Assembly (NCBI RefSeq): GCF_024518575.1
Contig: NZ_JANIHG010000002.1
Location: 31,771-95,770, forward strand
Source: Methanothrix sp.
Lineage (GTDB): Archaea; Halobacteriota; Methanosarcinia; Methanotrichales; Methanotrichaceae
Length of the DNA stretch: 64,000 nucleotides
Direction: 5' to 3'
This document shows, one piece after another, positions 51,381-59,480 of this stretch; position 1 is the first letter of the stretch; each line of letters begins with the position of its first letter. Position numbers and translations under genes: made by a program. The notes beneath the pieces are model-generated. The model was not told where the DNA came from. It did no database searches and saw only the letters and a list, made by a program, of their open reading frames with translations.

Positions 51381-51767
51381 TCAAAGATCGCCCTTAGTCC
51401 GGCTGAACTTCTCCATGAGCTTTCTGATCGATCCCGGAACCCTGGAGTCTGTCTTGCCGATCTCAGCAGCGGTATTTATGGTTGCCCTCACAGCTCTGCC
51501 CATGCCCCTCATCATGGTCAGCGCGATCTCGGGATCTATGCCGTACTGCTCTATATACTGCCCTCTGGTCAGCCGCATCCCCCCAGCTGTGATGTATATC
51601 GGATCTCCTATAACAGGGGTGATCTTCCCTGCAGGCAGCCTCCACTGAAAATCATCCGGCTCCGAGCACTCGAGCCAGTCCTCATTATCAGCGACGCTCT
51701 GCTCAAGCTGCTGTGTGTCGAGAAGGTTCACAGAACCACAGTGATGACAGATAAGCTTTTTAATCAT
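51381..51767 (-). CDS. small zinc-finger protein, WxEC family, paralogue 1
   Basis: 128 residues from ATG 51767 (MIKKLICHHCGSVNLLDTQQ); the ATG at 51782 adds five residues. Contains CHHCG at residues 7-11, then DWLECSEPDDFQWRLP, PIYITAGGMRLTRGQYIEQY and GIDPEIALTMMRGMGRAVRA. The pattern DWLEC..WRLP..YI..R..YIE.YGIDPE.AL..MR is shared with the neighbouring 51896 gene product. The single CxxC plus a later Cys may bind one metal. No known family is recognised. Encoded 113 nt downstream of its paralogue on the same strand. Confidence 0.7.
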   Translation of the reverse strand: MIKKLICHHCGSVNLLDTQQLEQSVADNEDWLECSEPDDFQWRLPAGKITPVIGDPIYITAGGMRLTRGQYIEQYGIDPEIALTMMRGMGRAVRATINTAAEIGKTDSRVPGSIRKLMEKFSRTKGDL

Positions 51768-51895
51768 TATCACATCACCCACACTATATTATTTTTGTAC
51801 TGAACACATGTATATATAACTTATGTTTTATATCTATTTCATTTCTCAGGATGGCCTTTTATCCATCATGGATGGGAGCTTTTCTAACAGGCATA

Positions 51896-52204
51896 TCATT
51901 TACTCCCATCACTCCTCCTGCTGCTCAGCATTATGTGCTCGCGCATGTACTTTATCGCCTTCTCAGGATCCACCCCGAAGAGCTCTATGAACTCCTCCCT
52001 CTTATGGAGATTGTTCAGTACATCAATATAATACACATTTCCATCTGATAGCTCTTTTTTAGCTGTCGGAGCCCTCCATTCTCTGCCGGCAGGAGGCAGG
52101 CACTCAACCCAGCCCTTCCCGAGATCGACCTTCTTTGTCCTCTTCACGTCGATCTCAGCACCACAGCAACCGCAGATGTATCTCTTTCCGAACATATCTA
52201 ACAC
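51896..52204 (-). CDS. small zinc-finger protein, WxEC family, paralogue 2
   Basis: 102 residues. RYICGCCGAEIDVKR gives the CxxC, then GWVECLPPAGREWRAP, NVYYIDVLNNLHKREEFIEL and FGVDPEKAIKYMREHIM, aligning block for block with the gene at 51381. The first metal knuckle is followed by a conserved aromatic-Glu-Cys element, so four ligands could come from C, C, C and a nearby residue. An AT-rich segment with TATATAA-like elements precedes it. Tandem copies point to duplication. Function unknown. Confidence 0.7.
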   Translation of the reverse strand: MLDMFGKRYICGCCGAEIDVKRTKKVDLGKGWVECLPPAGREWRAPTAKKELSDGNVYYIDVLNNLHKREEFIELFGVDPEKAIKYMREHIMLSSRRSDGSK

Positions 52205-52510
52205 CTGTTTTTTATATTGCGTATACTAGCTTATAGACTTTTTGGATGAAGTTTATCTATTATAATTATGTTATTTTTACTCCGCGGCGGTGAACCCGAA
52301 CAGCCGATCTGGCCGCCTGATGTAATGTGGTGAGACCATCGGTCTTTGAGAGTTTATATACTCATATCTCGAATTCAGAGGCGTGCGACATCATGGGATT
52401 CATTTGGCATTATGCCAGTGGATGCTGGATACTGACGGCCCATTCAGCCGTTCGAGCACACGACCATTGTGACAGCTGCGCAGGCCTTTTTTGTCCAAAG
52501 CGCCGGCATC
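52205..52510. other. 306-nt intergenic region with promoter-like elements
   Basis: The minus-strand part holds the AT-rich promoter of the 51896 gene. A plus-strand TTTATATA at 52353-52360 looks like a strong TATA box, but the only frame after it (from ATG at about 52393) encodes a Cys/His/Ser-rich peptide without family features that runs into the antisense of the PUA gene. It may drive a non-coding RNA, or be unused. Confidence 0.4.
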
Positions 52511-52990
52511 TCAGCAGATGCTCTTCCATAACCTGTCGCCAACGTGATGGATCGACTCAACAGCCTTCCCCTCGCCCTTCATCTCCGGACCGGCCTTGAG
52601 CGCTCTCCCCACAGCAAGCGGCTTTCTGTGCCGCTCTTCCACAACCACTACAAGATCTCCGGCCTCGATCTCGGGATCTGCATGCACTATCCCTGGCCCC
52701 ATCACATCGGCGCCGTTGGCTATGAAACGAACAGCGCCCGAATCAACAACCACGGTTCTCCCCTTGGGAGATAGCTCAATGGCCCCCAGGACGGTGAAGA
52801 AGGGCTCTCCGTCTATTATCATCAGAAGAGGCCTACCGTTAACGATTATGATCTCAAACCCCTCATCCGTCTCGGCGAGCTCCATCGAGGCTTTTCTCAG
52901 AACATCAGGATCCTCGATCCGATCCCCTATTGCGCTCAGTATCCTTTTGACATCGCTGCCCTTCAGATGGTGCCTGGATTTGATCCTCAT
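52511..52990 (-). CDS. PUA-domain RNA-binding protein
   Basis: 159 residues. N-terminal pre-PUA part [20 protein letters not shown] followed by a C-terminal PUA domain (about residues 78-155): [55 protein letters not shown]. This is the MCT-1/Tma20-like archaeal family, related to the eIF2D part that binds initiator tRNA or rRNA. It is divergent from the Sm-like gene across about 93 nt, a common archaeal arrangement for translation-associated genes. Confidence 0.9.
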   Translation of the reverse strand: MRIKSRHHLKGSDVKRILSAIGDRIEDPDVLRKASMELAETDEGFEIIIVNGRPLLMIIDGEPFFTVLGAIELSPKGRTVVVDSGAVRFIANGADVMGPGIVHADPEIEAGDLVVVVEERHRKPLAVGRALKAGPEMKGEGKAVESIHHVGDRLWKSIC

Positions 52991-53013
52991 GGCCGAGAGG
53001 TTTTCCCGACAAA

Positions 53014-53021
53014 TTTAAATA
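53014..53021 (+). promoter_or_regulatory. TATA box of the lsm-rpl37e-purF transcript
   Basis: ACAAATTTAAATATGC on the plus strand at 53010-53025, 63-70 nt before the lsm ATG. The SD GGAGAGGAG in front of the ATG fits a leadered message. Confidence 0.5.
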
Positions 53022-53083
53022 TGCAACGAGAGAGTCAGGTGCAGATAAGCATTTTGCTGGTACATCAGCGTGGAGAGGAGTTG

Positions 53084-53299
53084 ATGGCTCAGAGGCCGCT
53101 TGATATTTTGAATGAATCGCTAAATTCGCCCGTGATAGTGAAGCTCAAAGATGGAAGGGCATTTCGCGGAGAGCTCCAGGGATATGACATACACATGAAC
53201 CTGGTCCTGGAGAACACGGAGGAGATCGTAGAGGGCACAGCACGCAAGATCGGCGCTGTGATAGTACGTGGGGATAACGTCGTATACATATCGCCATGA
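53084..53299 (+). CDS. Sm-like archaeal protein SmAP1 (LSm)
   Basis: 71 residues from ATG 53084 ([20 protein letters not shown]), with GGAGAGGAG upstream; the frame upstream is spurious. Sm1 motif [20 protein letters not shown] near residue 22 and Sm2 motif [15 protein letters not shown] at the C-terminus. Forms a homo-heptameric ring that binds U-rich RNA. Followed 10 nt later by rpl37e, an arrangement conserved across archaea. Confidence 0.96.
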   Translation: MAQRPLDILNESLNSPVIVKLKDGRAFRGELQGYDIHMNLVLENTEEIVEGTARKIGAVIVRGDNVVYISP

Positions 53300-53309
53300 G
53301 GTGGACTAG

Positions 53310-53480
53310 ATGAGCAAAGGCACGCCCTCGATGGGCAAATGTCACAAGAGGACGCATGTAAGGTGCAGGAGATGCGGCAAGCTCTCATACAACTTCAACA
53401 GAAAGATATGCGTTGCGTGCGGTTTCGGCAGGTCGAAGAGGCTCAGAAGTTACAAGTGGATGCGTAAGGCTGGATACTGA
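53310..53480 (+). CDS. rpl37e: 50S ribosomal protein L37e
   Basis: 56 residues: [20 protein letters not shown] then [20 protein letters not shown] and a basic end. Two CxxC pairs (CRRC and CVAC, with the first two Cys at CRRCG) form the zinc ribbon of L37e. Located 10 nt after the Sm-like gene and 3 nt before purF, so it belongs to the same transcript. Short, basic, and absent from length-filtered calls. Confidence 0.95.
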   Translation: MSKGTPSMGKCHKRTHVRCRRCGKLSYNFNRKICVACGFGRSKRLRSYKWMRKAGY

Positions 53481-53483
53481 GAT

Positions 53484-54926
53484 ATGCGAGATGCATGCGG
53501 GGTCGTTGGGATCTCGTTGGGGGATGCTGACAGATCTGTGGCGAAGATGATCTACTATGCCCTGCATGCATTGCAGCACCGCGGCCAGGAGGCCGCCGGC
53601 ATCTGTGTGCATGATGGTAAATCCATCCACAGTTACAGGGGGCTGGGGCTGGTCGCAGATGTCTTCACCGATGCCCAGATCACACTTCTCCCCGGGCCTG
53701 TGGGTATAGGGCATGTCCGCTATCCCACATCAGGCGCGCACACCCTGGAGAACAGCCAGCCGATTCTTGTGAAATACAAGGACAAGACCATCGCAGTAGC
53801 TCACAACGGCAACCTGGTGAACTCAGGGGAGCTGAGATCTGAGCTCGAGGGTGCCGGTGATATATTTTCCACGACATCAGATACAGAGGTCATAGCCCAT
53901 CTTCTAGTGAAAGAGATACAGAGATACGATCTCGCAGATGCTGTAAGGGCAGTCATGCGCAGGCTAGTCGGCTCCTATTCTCTGGCTATCATGTGCAATG
54001 ACACTGTTATCGGTCTCAGGGATCCGCTCGGGATAAAGCCGCTTTGCATCGGGGCGCTAGATGATGGATTCATGGTGGCATCTGAGAGCGTCGCCATCGA
54101 TGCGCTCAACGGCAGCCTCATAAGAGATGTGGCCCCGGGCGAGATGGTCGTGCTGAGAGATGGGGGGATGAAGTGCATCAAGCTCGTGAACTCTCCGCGG
54201 CCTGCTCACTGCATATTCGAGTATGTCTACTTCGCGAGGCCTGACAGCATCATGGATACAAAGCTGATCTACGATGTCAGGGTGAACATAGGCTCGATCC
54301 TCGCAGATGAGCATCCAGCAGATGCGGATGTTGTCTCTCCGATCCCCGACTCAGGGATCACAATGGCCGTAGGCTACCATCAGCGCTCCGGTATACGGTA
54401 CAAGGAGTGTCTAATGAAGAACCGCTACGTCGGGAGGACGTTCATCATGCCGGATCAATCTATGAGAGAGGCAGCGGTGCGCATGAAGATGAACACGATC
54501 AGGCCGAACATCGAGGGGCAGCGCATCGTCCTGGTGGACGACAGCATAGTCAGAGGCACCACGAGCCGCAGGATCGTGAAGATGGTAAAGGATGCTGGAG
54601 CGCGGAAGGTGCATGTGCGGATAGGAAGCCCGCCGATAATCGCGCCCTGTTATCTCGGGATCGACATGGCGAGCAGGGATGAGCTAATAGCAGCTCACAA
54701 GACTGTGGCAGGCGTCGAGACCGTCATAGACGCGGACTCTCTGGGATACGTTAGCCTGGATGGATTGATAAGAGCTATCGGCCTTCCGGAAGATCACTTC
54801 TGCACCGGCTGCCTCACAGGGATATACCCCTTGGAAATACCAGGTGAGAGATGCGTGATCTCACAGAGGCGTCTGACAGACTTCCCGGACAAGTATGATG
54901 AGAAGATACAGGGCGATGAATCCTGA
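53484..54926 (+). CDS. purF: amidophosphoribosyltransferase PurF
   Basis: 480 residues. First committed purine step: PRPP plus glutamine gives phosphoribosylamine. Start MRDACGVVGISLGDADRSVA puts the catalytic Cys at residue 5, so a short propeptide of four residues would be removed. Glutaminase block LQHRGQEAAGICVHDG near residue 28 and IGHVRYPTSGAHTLENSQPI near 75; PRPP site VLVDDSIVRGTTSRRI near 350. Late cysteines in HFCTGCLTGIYPLEIP near 437 match the [4Fe-4S] type of enzyme. Cotranscribed with the Sm-like protein and L37e. Confidence 0.97.
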   Translation: MRDACGVVGISLGDADRSVAKMIYYALHALQHRGQEAAGICVHDGKSIHSYRGLGLVADVFTDAQITLLPGPVGIGHVRYPTSGAHTLENSQPILVKYKDKTIAVAHNGNLVNSGELRSELEGAGDIFSTTSDTEVIAHLLVKEIQRYDLADAVRAVMRRLVGSYSLAIMCNDTVIGLRDPLGIKPLCIGALDDGFMVASESVAIDALNGSLIRDVAPGEMVVLRDGGMKCIKLVNSPRPAHCIFEYVYFARPDSIMDTKLIYDVRVNIGSILADEHPADADVVSPIPDSGITMAVGYHQRSGIRYKECLMKNRYVGRTFIMPDQSMREAAVRMKMNTIRPNIEGQRIVLVDDSIVRGTTSRRIVKMVKDAGARKVHVRIGSPPIIAPCYLGIDMASRDELIAAHKTVAGVETVIDADSLGYVSLDGLIRAIGLPEDHFCTGCLTGIYPLEIPGERCVISQRRLTDFPDKYDEKIQGDES

Positions 54927-54986
54927 TGCAAATGATGAAACTCATAAGTAGACGGCGGTTTTGTATCGCGTGAATCTCACTGAAAC

Positions 54987-57239
54987 CTAACCCTTGTATT
55001 CGCCTGCAACGATCTCCCTTATCCTGGCAGCTGTCTTCGGGCCGACCTTCTCCACAGCCATCAGCTCCTCCTCTGTCGCTGTCATGACTCTCTCCACAGA
55101 TCCGAAGTGGCGCAGGAGGCTGCGCGCCACCGACGGCCCGACTCCAGGAAGCGCTGATACGAGATACTCCTGCTGCTCCTTCAGCGTTCTGGACGTCTTC
55201 CTGCCGTGCGGCTTCACATCCCTGTAGCCGGCCTCGTGCTCCCTCCTCGCCATCAGCGATATCAGGGCTGCGCTCTCCTCCATGCTGGCTGTCGGCACGA
55301 TCGGGACGCCGAAATCCACTGCTATCGTGGCCAGGATTCCCCTGACAGCGTTCGGATGGACCTGTCGGGAGTAAAGGTTCTGGCCCTCTATGATCAGCAG
55401 CGGTCTGTCGTATGTTCTGGCAAGATCCCCTATCTGCCGGAAGAGCTCCCGCTCAGGATATACGATCGAATCTATTAGATCGTCCGCTGTTTTGCGCTCT
55501 ATACCAAGCCGCTCGGAAAGGACGTAATCCCCCACCTCCAGCGCCCTCAGGACTATTCTGAGGCCCGTCTTTTCTAGAAGCCTGGCCATATCGCGCTCAC
55601 GGGGATCGATGATTATGATAGGCACATCCTCGGGGGGCTCATCAGGCTCGCAGATCTCAGTGATGCTGATCTGCCTCGATGCCCTCGCTGACATGTAAGA
55701 TCCAGCAGAGTCAACAGGCAGGGGCTCTGCCATCCCCTGGAGCTGCCTCCGCATCGTCTTCTCCTTCCGATCGCTTATCCAGTAGTATGCCTCGTCCCTG
55801 GTTCCCTTCGCGATCAGCACGACCACCCGGCCGGCCCTTGCGCGCCCTGTTCTGCCCTTGCGCTGTATGCTCCTTATCTCAGAGGGCACGGGCTCATAGA
55901 ACAGAACCATATCCGTGGACGGTATGTCTATGCCCTCCTCACCAACAGAGGTCGCTATGAGTACATTGTAATCTCCAGTTCTGAACTTCTCCAGGATCTC
56001 AGACTGCTTTCTCTGGCTCAGACCCTCATCGTTCTCCCTGCTAGCCTGGCCGACGAAACGAACGGGTCTCACCGCATCAGATGCGTTCGACTGAAGAAAC
56101 CTGAGAAGCGCTGTTGCTGTATCGCGATAGTTGGTGAAGACGATTATCCTGGACTCTGGATATCTACAGAGCTGATCCTCGATGATCTCTAGCGCCCTGC
56201 TGAGCTTGGGGTGCTCCAGATCTGTATTCTCAAGCGAAGAGAGAACATGCTGTATCCTTGGATCCTCCATGAGCCTGCGGGATGCCTTCGATCCCCCTCT
56301 CGATCTAGCCTCATGGGCCAGACGCTCAAGGTACTGTCTGAGAGCGCTAACCCCCTGCGTCTCCGCGAGCTCAACCGCGTGCTTGAGCTTGAGGATCTCC
56401 GCGAGCAGGGAGATGCCCCTGAAGACGTTCTGATTAGGTCCACGCGCGAGCGCGCTGCTGAACTGCTTCTGGAGATCGAGAAGCTCGCCCTTTGATGTCC
56501 TGGGATCTATCCTGCACATCCCCAGGCTGTTGATCTCCTCCATCCTCTCGCCCACGAGGCTGTCTATCACGCCCCGAATCTTCTGGAGCTGCTCCGGCAC
56601 CTCCACCTTTATCCACTCTATCTCCCTGTGATGGACGAAGGGGGCGACATCGGGATCGCTCTCGCTCTTCGTCTCGATGCTCTCTATCCCGAGGTTGGCG
56701 CAGATCTCAGCTACCCTCTCCGCCTCACTTCCAGGACTTGCTGTCATGCCCAGGACAAGCGGATCCCTGGCATCTCTCCTGTAGCGCTCCGCTATGTATA
56801 CGTAGGCGTAGTTTCCCGTCGCCCTGTGCGCCTCATCGAATATAACAAGCGATACATCCCTGAGATCCATCCTGCCTGAGAGGAGATCGTTCTCCACGAC
56901 CTGGGGAGTCGAGACAGCTATCCTGCTGTTCCTCCAGATCTCAACCCTGCTTTCAGGATCAGTCTCACCTGTCACAGATGCGACGTACTCCGGGGCTGTG
57001 AGAACTCTGCGAAGGAAGGCTGCATGCTGCTCAACCAGTGGGCGCGTCGGCGCCAGGAAGAGCACCCTCCCCCTCTCGAGGCGGGCGAGCAGGACAATCA
57101 GCGCCACGATGGTCTTTCCCAGACCTGTCGGCATCACAACAAGCGTCGATCCGCGCAGCGCTCTGGCGGCTAGATCCATCTGAAAGAGCCGCTTCTCCAC
57201 GCTCTCCGGTTTGAGAAGTGGATGGACCAGGTAGGACAT
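54987..57239 (-). CDS. hef: Hef helicase/nuclease (archaeal XPF/FANCM-like)
   Basis: 750 residues. N-terminal superfamily 2 helicase: VVMPTGLGKTIVALIVLLAR (Walker A, residue 34), VSLVIFDEAHRATGNYAY (DEAH, near 128), RIIVFTNYRDTATALLRFLQ near 365 and IQRKGRTGRARAGRVVVLIA near 452 (motif VI). C-terminal ERCC4 nuclease: IIIDPRERDMARLLEKTGLR near 544 and LGIERKTADDLIDS (ERKxxxD) near 578. Closing HhH pair: LPGVGPSVARSLLRHFGSVE and VEKVGPKTAARIREIVA. Acts on stalled replication forks. All domains are intact. Confidence 0.97.
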   Translation of the reverse strand: MSYLVHPLLKPESVEKRLFQMDLAARALRGSTLVVMPTGLGKTIVALIVLLARLERGRVLFLAPTRPLVEQHAAFLRRVLTAPEYVASVTGETDPESRVEIWRNSRIAVSTPQVVENDLLSGRMDLRDVSLVIFDEAHRATGNYAYVYIAERYRRDARDPLVLGMTASPGSEAERVAEICANLGIESIETKSESDPDVAPFVHHREIEWIKVEVPEQLQKIRGVIDSLVGERMEEINSLGMCRIDPRTSKGELLDLQKQFSSALARGPNQNVFRGISLLAEILKLKHAVELAETQGVSALRQYLERLAHEARSRGGSKASRRLMEDPRIQHVLSSLENTDLEHPKLSRALEIIEDQLCRYPESRIIVFTNYRDTATALLRFLQSNASDAVRPVRFVGQASRENDEGLSQRKQSEILEKFRTGDYNVLIATSVGEEGIDIPSTDMVLFYEPVPSEIRSIQRKGRTGRARAGRVVVLIAKGTRDEAYYWISDRKEKTMRRQLQGMAEPLPVDSAGSYMSARASRQISITEICEPDEPPEDVPIIIIDPRERDMARLLEKTGLRIVLRALEVGDYVLSERLGIERKTADDLIDSIVYPERELFRQIGDLARTYDRPLLIIEGQNLYSRQVHPNAVRGILATIAVDFGVPIVPTASMEESAALISLMARREHEAGYRDVKPHGRKTSRTLKEQQEYLVSALPGVGPSVARSLLRHFGSVERVMTATEEELMAVEKVGPKTAARIREIVAGEYKG

Positions 57240-57627
57240 CAGCCCTCAGTTGGGCATGTGACAATATCTTTTTTTTGGGTTGCATGAGGATGGGAGCTGG
57301 CATCGAGAGGAATAGAATTCTGGTCTGTTTGCCTGGTCGCTGAAAATCTTAGAGGAATCAGCAGTCAATGGCATAACACTGCCTGAGTCTCACAAGCTCG
57401 CTGCGCCTCATCACAAAGATAGAGGTATGTCAGCAACTCCGGCCTGAAGACCAGCGTCTCCGACACCCCTCCACCCCAGGGGTTCTATGAGCCAGAGGGC
57501 CTGGTGCTCTGTATCTAAGGATCATCCGGCCTCTCTGCTGAGATCTCCCCGATTGTTGATGCGGCTCGCTGAGCGCGAATAGTGCTGACCGGAATCTATA
57601 TTTGATCTCCGCTGCATGGAGCTCAGC
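57240..57627. other. 388-nt intergenic region between hef and the TPR gene
   Basis: Holds the hef promoter on the minus side (AAAGATATTGTC near 57270) and, on the plus side, a TATA element CTATATTT at about 57597-57604 for the TPR gene. The middle part shows no repeat and no convincing gene. Confidence 0.45.
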
Positions 57628-58305
57628 ATGAGAAAAACGACAGTGTTGCTCATGCTGGTTCTCCTATTCGATGCATCCATGGCTCAGAACACACCCCATG
57701 AGCTTGTTGAGAATGCAAAGGCGCTTTTTGCTGCGAAGGATTACGCTCAGGCCCTGAATCTCACAGAGACTGCGCTCAGAATGGACAGCAGCCTAGAGCA
57801 GGCCTGGCTTCTCCGCGGTAAGATACTGTTCACAAGTGGCATGCTGAGAGACGCATACCAGAGCTTCGACAGGGCCACACAGCTCGATGTATCTGATGCA
57901 GAGGCATGGAACTTCAAGGGGATTGTGCTGGTGGCGATGAGGAGATACAACGATTCGCTCCGGTGTTTCGATGCAGCGATACAGGCAGATCCCATGAACT
58001 ACGAGGCCTGGACCAACAAGGGCAACACGCTCGTGAGCATGGGGATGCTCGATGACGCCCTTTCAGCATTCGAGAGAGCTATCATTATAAATCAGACGTA
58101 CACAGGCGCCTGGATAGGCAAGGGGATGGCCCTCTACTACCAGGAGAGGTACCACGAGGCCCTGGCGATGTATGAGCGGGCCCTCCAGCTGGACCCTGGC
58201 AACCCAAATGCGCTGCGCAACAAGGGCCTTGCGCTGCAAAAGCTCGGCATGAATAAAGAGGCTGAGGAGGCATTCAGAGCTGCTGAGCTGAATCAGAAGA
58301 GGTAG
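57628..58305 (+). CDS. exported TPR-repeat protein
   Basis: 225 residues from ATG 57628, supported by GGAG about 9 nt upstream; ATG 57616 is in frame. Signal peptide MRKTTVLLMLVLLFDASMAQ, then about five tetratricopeptide repeats (34-residue periodicity; for example AWNFKGIVLVAMRRYNDSLR, AWTNKGNTLVSMGMLDDALS, AWIGKGMALYYQERYHEALA, ALRNKGLALQKLGMNKEAEE), making a helical protein-binding scaffold outside the membrane. Partner unknown. Located 52 nt before comD but likely with a separate role. Confidence 0.85.
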   Translation: MRKTTVLLMLVLLFDASMAQNTPHELVENAKALFAAKDYAQALNLTETALRMDSSLEQAWLLRGKILFTSGMLRDAYQSFDRATQLDVSDAEAWNFKGIVLVAMRRYNDSLRCFDAAIQADPMNYEAWTNKGNTLVSMGMLDDALSAFERAIIINQTYTGAWIGKGMALYYQERYHEALAMYERALQLDPGNPNALRNKGLALQKLGMNKEAEEAFRAAELNQKR

Positions 58306-58357
58306 AGAGACGCTCAACATCAGCGCTACAATCACGGACTGAAACGAGTCAAGAATC

Positions 58358-58882
58358 ATGCTCACCGATCTCAGACCAAGCGAGCTGGTCTACAGGGGTT
58401 TAAAAAGTGCAGGCATAGATATCGTCGCCTCAGTTCCATGTGTGAACCTCCAGGAGCTTCTATGCCTCATCTCATCTGATCCGGATATAATGCACATACC
58501 TGTCACGAGAGAGGAGGAGGGCATCGGGATATGCGCTGGCGCATACATGGGCGGCAGGAGCCCGGCGATTGCGATGCAGAACTCAGGTCTTGGAAACAGC
58601 ATAAATGCCCTGGCATCCCTGAACATGCTCTACGGGATACCGCTTCTTATGGTGATAAGCCATCGCGGGACTCAGGGAGAGCGGCTTGTGGGCCAGATCC
58701 CCATGGGGAGGCTGACAGAGCCTCTGCTGAACGCTATGGGGATCACGTTCTTCAGGCCGCGACCGAATGATGCAGAGGAGATGATAGAGGCCGCCTGGAG
58801 CCTTGCGGTGAGCGAGCGACATCCTGTCGCAATCCTCCTCGATATACAGTTCTGGGAGTGGAGGGCAGCCGCTCAGTCCTGA
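58358..58882 (+). CDS. comD: sulfopyruvate decarboxylase alpha subunit ComD
   Basis: 174 residues. With ComE decarboxylates sulfopyruvate to sulfoacetaldehyde in coenzyme M synthesis, using thiamine diphosphate. Resembles the N-terminal (PYR) domain of ThDP enzymes: LKSAGIDIVASVPCVNLQEL near residue 15, IPVTREEEGIGICAGAYMGG near residue 46 (the Glu activating ThDP), NSGLGNSINALASLNMLYGI near residue 75. Split subunits as in Methanocaldococcus, unlike the fused protein of Methanosarcina. ComE follows 34 nt downstream. Confidence 0.93.
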   Translation: MLTDLRPSELVYRGLKSAGIDIVASVPCVNLQELLCLISSDPDIMHIPVTREEEGIGICAGAYMGGRSPAIAMQNSGLGNSINALASLNMLYGIPLLMVISHRGTQGERLVGQIPMGRLTEPLLNAMGITFFRPRPNDAEEMIEAAWSLAVSERHPVAILLDIQFWEWRAAAQS

Positions 58883-58916
58883 GGACCGGAGTTGTCCATG
58901 CCTTCCAGGAGGTCAC

Positions 58917-59480
58917 ATGAAGAGAATAGATGCAATAGCGATCATCGCAGAGATGGCTGATGCATCGAATGCTCTCATCGTCTGCAATCTGGGATATCCG
59001 AGCAGGGAGCTTTTCTATGTCAGAGACAGGCCGGAGAACTTCTACATGCTCGGATCGATGGGTCTGGCCTCCTCCATAGCTTTGGGACTCTCGCTGGCGC
59101 TTCCGGAGAGGAGGGTTATGGCAATCGACGGAGATGGCTCCGTGCTCATGAACCTCGGCACGCTTGCGACCATCGCGAGCTTTGCGCCATCCAATTATCT
59201 TCTCGTCGTGCTCGATAACCGTGTGTACGGTTCCACAGGATGCCAGCCGACATGCACCTCCAGATGTACAGATCTGGCCGCAGTCGCCCGAGGGGCGGGT
59301 GTGAGGTACGTGAGGGTTGTCTCCAGCGAAGAAGAGCTCAGGATGAGCCTCTCAGGGAGCGGTGTGGTTGTGGCCATCGTGGAGCCAGGGAATGCAGACG
59401 TCCCTGTGGTTCCTCTATCCCCTGAGGAGATCCTGAGCAGGTTCATGGAGAGAGCCTCTCCACGCATGCGGAGATCCTGA
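58917..59480 (+). CDS. comE: sulfopyruvate decarboxylase beta subunit ComE
   Basis: 187 residues. PP domain of the ThDP enzyme: IVCNLGYPSRELFYVRDRPE near residue 22, ENFYMLGSMGLASSIALGLS near 40, and the ThDP motif MAIDGDGSVLMNLGTLATIA near 65 (GDGS...N). Completes ComD to an active complex. GGAGGT stands 6 nt before the ATG. The 3' end overlaps the convergent COG1900-ferredoxin gene by 38 nt. Confidence 0.94.
   Translation: MKRIDAIAIIAEMADASNALIVCNLGYPSRELFYVRDRPENFYMLGSMGLASSIALGLSLALPERRVMAIDGDGSVLMNLGTLATIASFAPSNYLLVVLDNRVYGSTGCQPTCTSRCTDLAAVARGAGVRYVRVVSSEEELRMSLSGSGVVVAIVEPGNADVPVVPLSPEEILSRFMERASPRMRRS

Noticed and set aside
52393..52599. Plus-strand frame after the TATA box at 52353
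   Set aside because: The peptide is Cys/His/Arg/Pro-rich, has no family features, and its second half is antisense to the PUA gene.
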